IMG/VR virus record: IMGVR_UViG_3300037156_000416
Span: 1 to 34,398 of that record
DNA from: a virus
DNA length: 34,398 bases
Reading direction: 5' to 3' (one strand)
Of the stretch, positions 23,940 through 31,548 are shown in pieces. The position numbers and the translations under genes are program-made. The notes under the pieces are model-generated. The model ran no database searches. It was not told where the DNA came from and saw nothing but the letters and a program-made list of their open reading frames with translations. Within the stretch, counting starts at the first letter, position 1. The number at the start of each line of letters is the position of its first letter.

Positions 23940-24941
23940 CTAAGTATCTAACATATCCCACTCATCTCCGAGCACCCATCTTAAAGCAGATAGTTTACCA
24001 TTGACCATCCCCCACTCAAAATCATCCCAAGGCCCAGTGTCTTCATATCTTTCTTCAACTTTCGCTGCTGATAACTTAGCACCCTCCCAAATGTCCTCGT
24101 GAATTAAATTATTAGCATGACGAGGATCACCTTTAGGAATTAAAGTAATCTCACCTATTTCAATTTTATACTCTCTATACTTATGACGGTTAAACCAAAC
24201 CTTTTCGCAATACTCATTGATTGCAGTGAGTATATCCGTTAAGCTCCTGGTATCATCTTCCAACCAATTAAACTCATCTTCAAGCTCGCTTAAAAGATCG
24301 GGTTCAATGCTGTTTATAGCATCCGTAATATCTAAATGATAGTGGGCGTTTTTAGAAAAAATCTCGTCAAAATCCGGATGAGGATTACGCCTGTCCGTTA
24401 ATGAACTAAAATCAGTGTAGTTTTCTGTGACGAAATGAAATGTTCCATCCTTATCCTTCATAAAGTCATTGAATAGTTCTATTAATATAGAATCTGCAAC
24501 GCTATTTTTAGAACGGTGAAAAGGTGCTTTCTTTTCTAATGCTCTTGTTACAGCTTTTAATCTAACTAACTCACTATCCTGAAGGTAAATACACTTATCC
24601 ATTAGAGATTCTATCATGTGTGCTGTATGACCTGTAACCTCACTGAGAATAGGCAATCTGCTTCCGACATCATTTAATACATTTAGTGCCAATTCTTTAT
24701 TTTCGCCACCATAAGTCCCAATTATTTTTTTTATTTTATGAAACTCTGAACCAACTTGTTGCTTAGTGGCTTCAATTACTCGTTCTTTATTTCTGAGGAA
24801 TTCTGTTTTCACCAAGGTTGGGACAACTATTGCAGTATTGTTCTTATCAATCAATTGATTAAATGCTTCAAGTAGAGCATGTTGGTTCTTAGATTTTGCT
24901 ATAGTCAGCCAAACACAGGTATCTATAAAGAGATAATGCAT
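23940..24941 (-). CDS. PIN domain protein, DUF4935-like (accessory)
   Basis: The 333-residue protein starts MHYLFIDTCVWLTIAKS with a PIN active-site Asp7. Glu47 follows in PTLVKTEFLRNKERV, then Asp150 in KNSVADSILIELF and acidic residues in FHFVTENYTDFS. This arrangement fits the DUF4935 (PIN_12) type of putative RNase. The C-terminal third is acidic and helical. No strong ribosome binding site precedes the ATG. A TTGCCA-17-TAAGAT promoter lies just upstream. It is followed on the same strand after 87 bases by a second PIN-type gene of another subfamily. Confidence 0.75.
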   Translation of the reverse strand: MHYLFIDTCVWLTIAKSKNQHALLEAFNQLIDKNNTAIVVPTLVKTEFLRNKERVIEATKQQVGSEFHKIKKIIGTYGGENKELALNVLNDVGSRLPILSEVTGHTAHMIESLMDKCIYLQDSELVRLKAVTRALEKKAPFHRSKNSVADSILIELFNDFMKDKDGTFHFVTENYTDFSSLTDRRNPHPDFDEIFSKNAHYHLDITDAINSIEPDLLSELEDEFNWLEDDTRSLTDILTAINEYCEKVWFNRHKYREYKIEIGEITLIPKGDPRHANNLIHEDIWEGAKLSAAKVEERYEDTGPWDDFEWGMVNGKLSALRWVLGDEWDMLDT

Positions 24942-24974
24942 ATTTTATATCTCATAAATTACGAATATGCCTTA

Positions 24975-25003
24975 ATCTTAATCTTTAGGCAGACTGATGG
25001 CAA
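24975..25003 (-). promoter_or_regulatory. Predicted promoter for the PIN gene pair
   Basis: On the minus strand TTGCCA (25003-24998) and TAAGAT (24980-24975) are 17 bases apart. The predicted start near 24968 leaves a leader of about 27 bases before the PIN gene at 24941. Confidence 0.4.
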
Positions 25004-25233
25004 TAAATCACTTTCTCGATGTTGACGTGTACTTGCCTAGAGATCTTTATGCCCCACCTATCACTCCACATCACTTAAGCTCCATACGGGAAGCATCTTT
25101 CAGAAACAGTGAAATAATCGGCAGAAATGGAAAGCTCCCCTTCGTCCGGCTATTTGCGTTTTTGGAGGCTCTGTACCTAGGCGCGCGCAATGTTACCCGC
25201 CTGCCCGCTTCTGACTTAGCTCACCGTTTTTAA
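24997..25233 (+). CDS. Doubtful 78-aa hypothetical frame
   Basis: An open frame encodes MAINHFLDVDVYLPRDLYAP and continues to LPASDLAHRF. It is richer in GC than the PIN genes beside it, so it may be a remnant of older sequence. The upstream AGG is weak and the start overlaps the predicted promoter of the PIN pair. I do not recognise a family. It may be a fragment or a chance frame. Confidence 0.25.
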   Translation: MAINHFLDVDVYLPRDLYAPPITPHHLSSIREASFRNSEIIGRNGKLPFVRLFAFLEALYLGARNVTRLPASDLAHRF

Positions 25234-25361
25234 TGCATCACTAAGATCGCAGCAAAGTAAGGCGATAGGGGTGATCAGGTGTTTTTTGATCCTCTAGGGG
25301 GCATGCAAAACCATGCGCATAATGCATGCATGGCTCTGCCATATGACCGCGCTCGATACAG

Positions 25362-25451
25362 TATTAGTTCAGAATTGACCTGACACAACTACGGCACAGA
25401 ACCAAAGCGAATCTGACAGGCAGCTCTGTGCAATGAGCGGACGTTGCTAAC
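25362..25451 (+). repeat. Cassette end C
   Basis: It begins TATTAGTTCAGAATTGACCT and is identical to end B at 74 of 90 ungapped positions. It carries AATCTGACAG at 25409-25418, also found in ends A and D, and the GGCACAGA...CTCTGTGC inverted pair. Confidence 0.8.
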
Positions 25452-25459
25452 GTCCGCTC
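25435..25459. terminator. Perfect 11-bp hairpin at the inner edge of end C
   Basis: GAGCGGACGTT and AACGTCCGCTC are separated by GCT. It lies about 195 bases past the HNH stop and could stop transcription in both directions, though no T-run follows. End B keeps only one arm. Confidence 0.55.
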
Positions 25460-25654
25460 TGTAATTATTATAATGGTGCAGGTCATTTCTCATACGCTTT
25501 AATCAAGAATTAAATCTTTCAGCACAGTGCTACATAATTTCCTTCTGAATGCACCGAAGAATTTTCCGGTTACCAGAATAACCAAACAAGCTGAAACTGA
25601 TTATTTCTGATTACGCCGAATCAATTTCTAAATCCTAGTCATCTTAACCACTAA

Positions 25655-26518
25655 TTAAATTTTTCTAGGTTTTACTTGGGGGTCAAATTTGTCAAACCCG
25701 CCTTCAATATACCACCTTTCTTTAAGTAACTTAGTATACAATGCAAATTCCCATGAGTCGGGCCTATGTGCTACACCTTTTAAATAAATTCCAATTTCCG
25801 ACGCAACCCCATCCCAATCTTTAGGCTTGATCATTTCGTGAAAGGAATTCTTCATGTCATGTAATTTAACTAGCGCATGGGAAGTGTAAAGTTCATTTAG
25901 CTTTAATCTTGAAAAATGGCTTTTTAGCTTAGCTAAAATTACCTTGCTAATTTTATCATCTTCAATGCATTGAAAGCTTATTTCTATTGGATCCATATTT
26001 AAGAACACCATTTCTATCCAAGTACATTTGGAAAAATCATCATAATATGGATGAATAAACTGTTTATTAACCATATTAGGCATGGTATGTCTTTTCTTTT
26101 TATTACACCGTGAACATATAGGGACTAAGTTTTTTGTATAAACCGAAAATTCATAATAGCTATTTTTTGGAAGATGATGATCAAGTTCTGTGACAGTACT
26201 CTCTGCACACATCGGACACTTTAAAAAAAGAGGCGAAGCTAAAATTCGCTCATAAATGTCGCGGCAAATGCCTTGTGCGCCCACAAATTGCTCTGTATAG
26301 AGCTTTTCCATGTAATTTTGGTCAAAATTTCCTGACGGATTAGATCGTGGTATGTTTATCACATTGCCATTAGCCATTTCATTATGGAAATCATTGAATT
26401 TATTCGCCAAGAAACATTTCATCTGTGCGATTTCTTGAGGCGTTACTATACCTTTTGCCCGCGCGCAATCTTCAAAAATCTTCAGATCATTTTCATTTGG
26501 ATAAGGAATAAAGTACAT
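25655..26518 (-). CDS. HNH endonuclease, Septu PtuB-like
   Basis: The 287-residue protein has a zinc-stabilised HNH domain at residues of about 100-142: CPMC (Cys101/104), TELDHHLPKNSYYEF (Asp113, His114/115), an Asn in TKNLVPICSRC (Cys135/138) and a basic NKKKRH end. Such domains nick or cut nucleic acid. The gene starts one base after the ATPase stop (TAAcATG), so translation is coupled. An AAA ATPase followed by an HNH protein is the plan of the Septu (PtuA/PtuB) anti-phage system and of some retron effector pairs; no reverse transcriptase is nearby. The function is inferred from family and context. Confidence 0.78.
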   Translation of the reverse strand: MYFIPYPNENDLKIFEDCARAKGIVTPQEIAQMKCFLANKFNDFHNEMANGNVINIPRSNPSGNFDQNYMEKLYTEQFVGAQGICRDIYERILASPLFLKCPMCAESTVTELDHHLPKNSYYEFSVYTKNLVPICSRCNKKKRHTMPNMVNKQFIHPYYDDFSKCTWIEMVFLNMDPIEISFQCIEDDKISKVILAKLKSHFSRLKLNELYTSHALVKLHDMKNSFHEMIKPKDWDGVASEIGIYLKGVAHRPDSWEFALYTKLLKERWYIEGGFDKFDPQVKPRKI

Positions 26519-26519
26519 G

Positions 26520-28094
26520 TTAGCCCTCGTTTTTTTTAATTTTTAATAGTGAACGAGCTAATGCACGGCCCTCCGCTCCTAACTTTTCTTCAAAGTAATT
26601 ATAAAGAGCGTCAAAATCATCAAACTTTTCTACTGCATCGGTGACCATTTTGTAAAAACCAGTGTTGGTCACTTCATGATTAAAAACTTCCCCTGTAAGA
26701 GTGCCAACATTTTCACCGAATGTATCAATTTGTGGCCTATTAGCTTGAATATAACGTCTAGTCCTATTCAATATCCATGCACAGTCTGAACGAACCTCCT
26801 GAAGTACGACTGGCGAATGTGTTGCAACAATAGCAACACCATTTCTATCGCTCATAAGGTCTGAAACAGCACGGATATAGGCAGAAATTAATGGTGGATG
26901 TAAATGTGCCTCTGGTTCATCAATTAAAGTTAGAGATCTATCTTCTGTTACTTCAACTAGTTTTGTAATACTGATTAAAGTAACTAAATGTCCAGAGCTA
27001 AATCTATTGAGATATTTATGCATTTCATTTTTCCATTTCTCATCATAAAAGAGAATGTTTGAATCTGCAAGTTTGGAAATCTCTACCTCTTTAAATAACG
27101 GATCATTTTCGAGAGTTTGCAAACATGCCTTCCACCTTTCTTTTCTAGCTCCAACTAAACATTGAATCATGCTGGTACAAAATTCATTGTGCAAAGTATC
27201 AAAAGATTTTGGAATTAGCCGCTCATCTTCTTTTGACTTTTCCATCAAACCTATATACTGATATTTAATTCCTGTTGGAATTTTATTTACTCCAACTGGA
27301 CCAAATTTGTCGAATGGGCTGTATGACAGTAATGTTAATGATGTAAAATAATCAGGCTTACGAAACAATTTTCCATCTTCCGATACCAGAAGCCATCCAG
27401 CGAATTCTTCAGGGATAGCATCTTGGTTGATGACGCCTTTGATAAATCCGGCGAAAAGAGTTGTTTTCCCGACCCCATTCCTTCCAATAATAGCGTGAAT
27501 GTTACTTGGTGGTACTGAATTAGGTTGAATACTAAAATCTAAGATAACGCTTTTGTCTTGGTGGTCTTTGTAGGGAAACATATAGGCAAAACTGTACTTA
27601 TCCGATGAACTATCACCTTTAGCCAATTTATGCAATGCGTCAAAAATATGCCTCTCGCTAATATCACGCATTACCGAATTTGTCATTGCAGGATGTAACT
27701 TATGATCCTCATAGATACGCAGGTTATATGCAACATCCCTTAAACCTAGTAATATCTCTCTTTTAACAGCCTTCGGAAGTTGATTAAGTGTTTCATAGTA
27801 GTTCTCACTTTGCCCTAAGGAAAAGAATTCTTGGTCTAATGTGTTAAACTCATTATTTATTAATGGCTTATTAAATGTCTGCTTTTCTTCATCATTAATA
27901 CATTCACTCTCAGGCTTCATCCTATTTTGACCAATCTTTACTGAACCAATACCTGTGACTTTTGTGGCATTTTCACAATACACCAAACTAAATTGAGTTT
28001 GCCAATAAAACCAATCATTCCAGTTATCTCTTATTAAATAGGCGGTGTTTGGTTGCCATGTGCTGGGTGAAGAATCGATTTTTATAAATTTCAC
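26520..28094 (-). CDS. AAA/ABC-type ATPase, Septu PtuA-like
   Basis: The 524-residue protein has Walker A GRNGVGKTT (residues 204-212), a signature-like FSSGH (365-369), Walker B SLTLIDEPEAHLHP (387-400) and a H-switch THSP near 427, the pattern of OLD/PtuA-like AAA ATPases. About 200 residues precede the first motif. No TOPRIM domain is seen, so it is not an OLD nuclease. The start is GTG at 28094, behind an excellent AAGGAG at five bases. It is the first gene of a two-gene operon with the HNH nuclease. It probably senses infection and licenses the nuclease. Confidence 0.8.
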   Translation of the reverse strand: MKFIKIDSSPSTWQPNTAYLIRDNWNDWFYWQTQFSLVYCENATKVTGIGSVKIGQNRMKPESECINDEEKQTFNKPLINNEFNTLDQEFFSLGQSENYYETLNQLPKAVKREILLGLRDVAYNLRIYEDHKLHPAMTNSVMRDISERHIFDALHKLAKGDSSSDKYSFAYMFPYKDHQDKSVILDFSIQPNSVPPSNIHAIIGRNGVGKTTLFAGFIKGVINQDAIPEEFAGWLLVSEDGKLFRKPDYFTSLTLLSYSPFDKFGPVGVNKIPTGIKYQYIGLMEKSKEDERLIPKSFDTLHNEFCTSMIQCLVGARKERWKACLQTLENDPLFKEVEISKLADSNILFYDEKWKNEMHKYLNRFSSGHLVTLISITKLVEVTEDRSLTLIDEPEAHLHPPLISAYIRAVSDLMSDRNGVAIVATHSPVVLQEVRSDCAWILNRTRRYIQANRPQIDTFGENVGTLTGEVFNHEVTNTGFYKMVTDAVEKFDDFDALYNYFEEKLGAEGRALARSLLKIKKNEG

Positions 28095-28260
28095 TTTAAC
28101 TCCTTAATAGATGTTAAGGCTTGTTGTCACTTTTAAAATAACTAGTTATGTTTTTTATCAAGACTAATTTAAATAATTTCTATATACATCTCCCTGAGAA
28201 GATGTGTGCAGCTCAAGTTTAAATTGAAAAAATATTTTTTTGAGCTAGAAACTGACTTTC

Positions 28261-28276
28261 GAAAACGATCGTTTTC
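28261..28276. repeat. Perfect 16-bp palindrome
   Basis: GAAAACGATCGTTTTC is self-complementary. It shares the GAAAAC...GTTTT core with crossover sites of Hin/Gin serine invertases, and a serine recombinase remnant lies about 120 bases away. It could equally be an operator. Confidence 0.45.
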
Positions 28277-28295
28277 AGAAATTTGTCATAACCCG

Positions 28296-28327
28296 TATGC
28301 GAAATCAAGTGTTTTACATTTCGCATA
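28296..28327. repeat. Perfect 10-bp inverted repeat
   Basis: TATGCGAAAT and ATTTCGCATA flank a 12-base spacer. The arms and spacing suit a dimeric DNA-binding protein or a hairpin. Confidence 0.55.
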
Positions 28328-28394
28328 TAGTTTGTGAAAAGTACACGTATTATGTATCTAAAGTAACTATATATCACGATTTTTTCTTACTTCA

Positions 28395-28670
28395 GTGTTT
28401 CTGCCCTTGAACAAAATAGAGAAACAAGTGCCGAGAAATCAAAGCGGTAGGTTTTTGACATTCAGGATCGGTGACTCATTAAGGAATATATCACTGCTTC
28501 GGGACTGTTTGAGAATGCCAAGTTATAAGCGTCTAATTAAAAAGCTGGAGCGTGGTGATATTCTGATTGTGACGAAGCTAGACCAACTAGACCAACTAGA
28601 CCAACTAGACCAATCAGGGGGGATACTACTGACTGTTCCCGAGGACTGTGCAGTAACTCATCATCGGTGA
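28395..28670 (+). pseudogene. Decayed serine recombinase (resolvase/invertase) fragment
   Basis: A 91-codon frame contains PSYKRLIKKLERGDILIVTK followed by LDQL. This matches the motif in the catalytic domain of serine recombinases that normally reads R-P-x-x-K/Q-L...GD-x-L-V-V-x-K-L-D-R-L. The N-terminal catalytic Ser motif (Y-x-R-V-S) and the rest of the protein are absent. The point where LDRLGRS should occur is replaced by DQL repeats from a 9-base tandem array. It is probably not functional. It lies next to cassette end D. Confidence 0.6.
28578..28613 (+). repeat. Four perfect copies of a 9-base repeat
   Basis: CTAGACCAA is repeated four times without mismatch and encodes repeated LDQ within the recombinase remnant. 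It looks like slippage expansion in a decaying gene. Confidence 0.85.
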
Positions 28671-28694
28671 TAGCACTGACTAACTTCTGTTCCT

Positions 28695-28754
28695 CGCTCA
28701 ATCCAGACTGTCAGATTTGATGATGTTTTACCTCGGATCAAGTCTGAACTAATA
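28695..28754 (-). repeat. Cassette end D
   Basis: On the minus strand it starts TATTAGTTCAGACTTGA and contains AAATCTGACAGTCTGG (28718 down to 28703), identical to end A. It matches end A at about 49 of 57 positions with one 11-base deletion. It ends five bases before the stop of gene A. Confidence 0.75.
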
Positions 28755-28758
28755 CACA

Positions 28759-31047
28759 TCATTCAAACTCAGCCCAATCCGGCATCAGCTCAAAACTCAT
28801 AACCAGATTACCAAAGCTGATTTCCGCTCCACGGCTCAGCGCTTCCAATTCCCAGCGTTCAGCCGTTATGTCGTGTTTCATCAATTCGCTTTCGATTTCC
28901 GGCAATCGCGCCCGTTCTTCTGCCGTCAATCTTTCCGATGGGGCAACATCACGGCCTTTTGTCGGATCGAAACTGCGCTGTGCATCGCTGACTTTCGGCG
29001 TTTCCTCGCGTATACGTGCCACAATAGCCTTCATGGCCGCAGTGTCGGCCCAGTCAATTACCATTTGGTTGGCAGAAATGAACGCTGTAGCGGCGCTCCC
29101 AGCCTGGCTATCTCGCCCATTTTCAGCGGCTTTCTTTCCATCTAACCCACAGTTATTGACAGGACTCCGAGGCGCGCCGGAGGCGCTTATTAAATTCAAA
29201 GGATGAACGGCAACTTCAACAGCCTTGGCGACAATGCGCCATTTTGTTGTGCGTGTTTCGTGGATGAGGTCAGTGCCAAGATGAGGGGCATAAACGCCGA
29301 TGATTTTCTGGATCTCTTCGTCGTACTCGTTTAACTCATCAATCACTTGGCGGGCAGTTCTTACTGTTTGCTCATCGCGTGGGACATTCGCCCCACCCTG
29401 CGCAGAAATATATGCGGCGAAATCACCACCGTCTGCCGCTGCTCTTGCAGCTTCGACAAGTTCGTCAAACTCGCTAGCGATACTCACGCCACGCGGCAAT
29501 CTGCGCAGCTCGCGATAGGCTCCCATTGTTGGTACACCGATAGATTTAAATTGCGGTATACGCCATGTAGAAGCCCATGCAGTAACGGCTGCGGCAGTCT
29601 CTGACAATGATCGGCCAGTCTCATGGTCTATCTCACCTTCCAGAGCATAACCATCAATATTCTTGGCTATGTATTTAGCGATATAGCCTGCCGCCCCGCC
29701 TTTATTTAAATGCTTACACTCAAAACGCTGAGCTTGTGCCCCACGTTCATCTCCATCTTCTTGGAGTGCATAGCGACGCATGATGTCAACGGCAGGCTGA
29801 CGGTGAGCTTTATCGCAAAACAACATCATATGCCAGTGAGGTGTAGCGTCGTGGTGAGGCTCAACTACGCGCATTCCGTATACCTTGATGCCGTTATCTT
29901 TGAATGCTGTACGCATCTTGCCCCAGATTTTCACCAGATAGCGCTGACCATCCTTTGGTGAAAACGCCTCTTCATCCCACTTATGATTGAAATTAACGCG
30001 GCGATCAGTCTTTTTCCCGACCATGCGTGTTGGATGGTATTTTGACGGAGTGGTTATCGTGAGGAACATGCCAACATGACCAACTTCTGAGGCATATTTT
30101 TCAATTCCTGCAATAGTGCTCATCAACTCCATACGACGGATTTCAGGGTTAGAAATACTCCCCATTACCTTATCGATGAGATCTATACGTTCCCCTGTTT
30201 CGATGTTTTCTAAATCGCAGGATTTCAGATATTCCATGTTTGCTAAGCGGCGCGCCCGAACATCCCGAATAGCCTGTTTGCTCGCATAGGCAGACTTTTG
30301 CAGACTAACCTCGCCAACAGCAATCAGGAGAGATTCGCGCCACTGCGTGCGCTGCGCTTTTAACTGTCGAATCCACCACTCATCATTTACCAATCGCGCG
30401 ATACTGGAGAACGCTGCGCGCATATCCAGTTTGCGTTTACAGTATTTTTGCCAGTGCATTGGAGTGATATTAAAAACGCGGGCAGCACCGGCAACCTCAC
30501 CATAAATTTTCTGCTGTGCGCTATCGGTGAAAAGCTTGGCTTGAACGCCATTGTGCTGGCTTAGGAGCTGATCGCTTTGCTCTTCATATTCGGTGAAAAG
30601 CCGTGATGAAATTTGCATAGCGAGACGTTTCAGCGCCTTGTCATTCATACCCGCTAGCTGGCGGTAGCTCTCGGCTTCATCGGTGAATATTTCGTTAGTT
30701 CGACCATTTAAAATCAGCTCATATTTAGCCTGTACGACTTCGATACGTGGCCAAATGCGTGGCATAAAAACGTTGATGAGATAGCGATGTGCAGCCAACA
30801 GCCCTGAGCTTTCTTTAAGATATTCATACCGGCCAGAGAAAATGCCACTTAGAAAAAATGGCAGCGCGTGGATCTTGCGTAAGGCATCTTGCCCCTGATG
30901 GAATTCATCACGGGTAAGAGGTCTTTCTTTTGAGATTGCAGGACGGGGAGCATTCCAAGGGTATGCGCCGACAAAAGGAACCTTGTCGGCTTTTATTAGT
31001 TTAGGTGGTGGCGAGGGCGCGATACGCCCTCTCGCATTCATCAGCAC
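28759..31047 (-). CDS. A: Replication initiator gpA (HUH endonuclease)
   Basis: The 762-residue protein (P2: 761) nicks the phage origin and starts rolling-circle replication. The HUH motif is in VEPHHDATPHWHMM (His404 and His406). The paired catalytic tyrosines are Tyr455 and Tyr459 in GYIAKYIAKNID, matching Tyr450/Tyr454 of P2. Conserved surroundings include ISNPEIRRMELM and SKYHPTRMVGKK. The P2 origin lies inside this gene, so the origin here probably does too; I could not pinpoint it. The gene ends the early operon that starts at cox, and its stop lies next to cassette end D. Confidence 0.96.
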   Translation of the reverse strand: MLMNARGRIAPSPPPKLIKADKVPFVGAYPWNAPRPAISKERPLTRDEFHQGQDALRKIHALPFFLSGIFSGRYEYLKESSGLLAAHRYLINVFMPRIWPRIEVVQAKYELILNGRTNEIFTDEAESYRQLAGMNDKALKRLAMQISSRLFTEYEEQSDQLLSQHNGVQAKLFTDSAQQKIYGEVAGAARVFNITPMHWQKYCKRKLDMRAAFSSIARLVNDEWWIRQLKAQRTQWRESLLIAVGEVSLQKSAYASKQAIRDVRARRLANMEYLKSCDLENIETGERIDLIDKVMGSISNPEIRRMELMSTIAGIEKYASEVGHVGMFLTITTPSKYHPTRMVGKKTDRRVNFNHKWDEEAFSPKDGQRYLVKIWGKMRTAFKDNGIKVYGMRVVEPHHDATPHWHMMLFCDKAHRQPAVDIMRRYALQEDGDERGAQAQRFECKHLNKGGAAGYIAKYIAKNIDGYALEGEIDHETGRSLSETAAAVTAWASTWRIPQFKSIGVPTMGAYRELRRLPRGVSIASEFDELVEAARAAADGGDFAAYISAQGGANVPRDEQTVRTARQVIDELNEYDEEIQKIIGVYAPHLGTDLIHETRTTKWRIVAKAVEVAVHPLNLISASGAPRSPVNNCGLDGKKAAENGRDSQAGSAATAFISANQMVIDWADTAAMKAIVARIREETPKVSDAQRSFDPTKGRDVAPSERLTAEERARLPEIESELMKHDITAERWELEALSRGAEISFGNLVMSFELMPDWAEFE

Positions 31048-31048
31048 G

Positions 31049-31327
31049 TTATTTACCGGACTGCGTCACGTTAAAAGCAACCCGGCAAAGATCTCCAATA
31101 TTAGCTATCTCATCAGCCAGTTCCGCAAGGGTACGGACATCAGAATCTCTGATTTGAAAGTGCAGTAATCCTTTCACTAACTGGTCAATCTTGGCGTAGT
31201 AAGCCGTGGCTTCTAAATATTCCTGCCCTTTCTTATCGCCAGAAAGAACAGTTTTCTTTTTGTTGAGAATGAACTGGTAGCAGTCGCTCGTCACAACCCA
31301 ATTGTCACCTACAGAAATTCGAATCAT
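31049..31327 (-). CDS. DUF5405-like small phage protein
   Basis: The start at 31327 (MIRISVGDNWVVTSDCYQFI) follows AGGAG at six bases and gives 92 residues. The sequence resembles DUF5405 proteins found between B and A in P2-like phages. Its function is unknown. It ends two bases before gene A starts and begins two bases after the zinc-finger gene stops, so it belongs to the early operon. The longer frame overlapping the upstream gene is rejected. Confidence 0.8.
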   Translation of the reverse strand: MIRISVGDNWVVTSDCYQFILNKKKTVLSGDKKGQEYLEATAYYAKIDQLVKGLLHFQIRDSDVRTLAELADEIANIGDLCRVAFNVTQSGK

Positions 31328-31329
31328 GC

Positions 31330-31548
31330 TTAGCTCCTGAAATGTTTTTTCTGTTGTTCGGTGATTTCTTGGCATGGCACACAACGCACGACACCGGGAA
31401 ACGCTGCGCGACGTGCCGCAGGGATTGGCTGGTCGCAGTCTTCACAGACTGAGGCCGATACCCCATTGCTATGAATACGATGTGCAGCTACCTGATGAGT
31501 CAAAATTTCGAGATTTCTTTCCTGCACTGAGTCCATTAAATCTGGCAT
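31330..31548 (-). CDS. TraR/DksA-type zinc-finger protein
   Basis: The 72-residue protein has a four-Cys zinc motif, CEDC (near residues 35-38) and CVPC (near 56-59), in the context ARRAAFPGVVRCVPCQ. This is the TraR/DksA C4 type, as in P2 orf82-like proteins. Full-length relatives enter the RNA polymerase secondary channel. This short version has a brief N-terminal helix (MDSVQERNLE) that could place an acidic tip there. It may adjust host transcription after infection. It sits in the early operon between DUF2732-like and DUF5405-like genes. Confidence 0.88.
   Translation of the reverse strand: MPDLMDSVQERNLEILTHQVAAHRIHSNGVSASVCEDCDQPIPAARRAAFPGVVRCVPCQEITEQQKKHFRS

Larger units (their letters stand above)
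25234..25654. other. Gene-free stretch with cassette end and hairpin
   Basis: No convincing gene is present. The left part (25301-25333) has clustered ATGC-type short repeats, including CCATGC and GCATGG as an inverted pair. Cassette end C covers 25362-25451 and a strong hairpin covers 25435-25459. The rest is AT-rich without recognised signals. Confidence 0.6.
28095..28394. other. AT-rich control region upstream of the ATPase gene
   Basis: This stretch has no convincing gene and separates the ATPase gene from the divergent recombinase remnant. It holds a 16-bp palindrome (28261-28276) and a perfect 10-bp inverted repeat (28296-28327). A weak minus-strand promoter may be present (TTGATA-17-TTTTAA). 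Confidence 0.5.
25362..28754. mobile_element. Cargo cassette 2 (HNH + ATPase) with homologous inverted ends
   Basis: This 3.4-kb AT-rich insert is bracketed by end C (25362-25451) and end D (28695-28754, inverted), both starting TATTAGTTCAGA on the outside. C resembles end B of cassette 1 and D resembles end A. The ATPase-HNH operon reads from D toward C, the same polarity relative to end type as in cassette 1. A decayed serine recombinase lies next to D. Movement as a unit is inferred. Confidence 0.6.

Noticed and set aside
22851-24941. Tandem duplication giving two equal-length PIN genes
   Set aside because: Both products are 333 residues, but their motifs and sequences differ throughout, so common length is taken as coincidence.
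26520-28094. P2 Old exonuclease homologue
   Set aside because: It is an ATPase in the old position, but no TOPRIM domain follows the ATPase part. The adjacent HNH gene points to a PtuAB-like pair.
25655-28394. Retron around the ATPase-HNH pair
   Set aside because: Retron Ec78-type loci have such effectors, but no reverse transcriptase gene is present anywhere in the window.
28578-28613. Short tandem array as a CRISPR
   Set aside because: It has nine-base units with no spacers. It is a simple repeat within a decayed recombinase.
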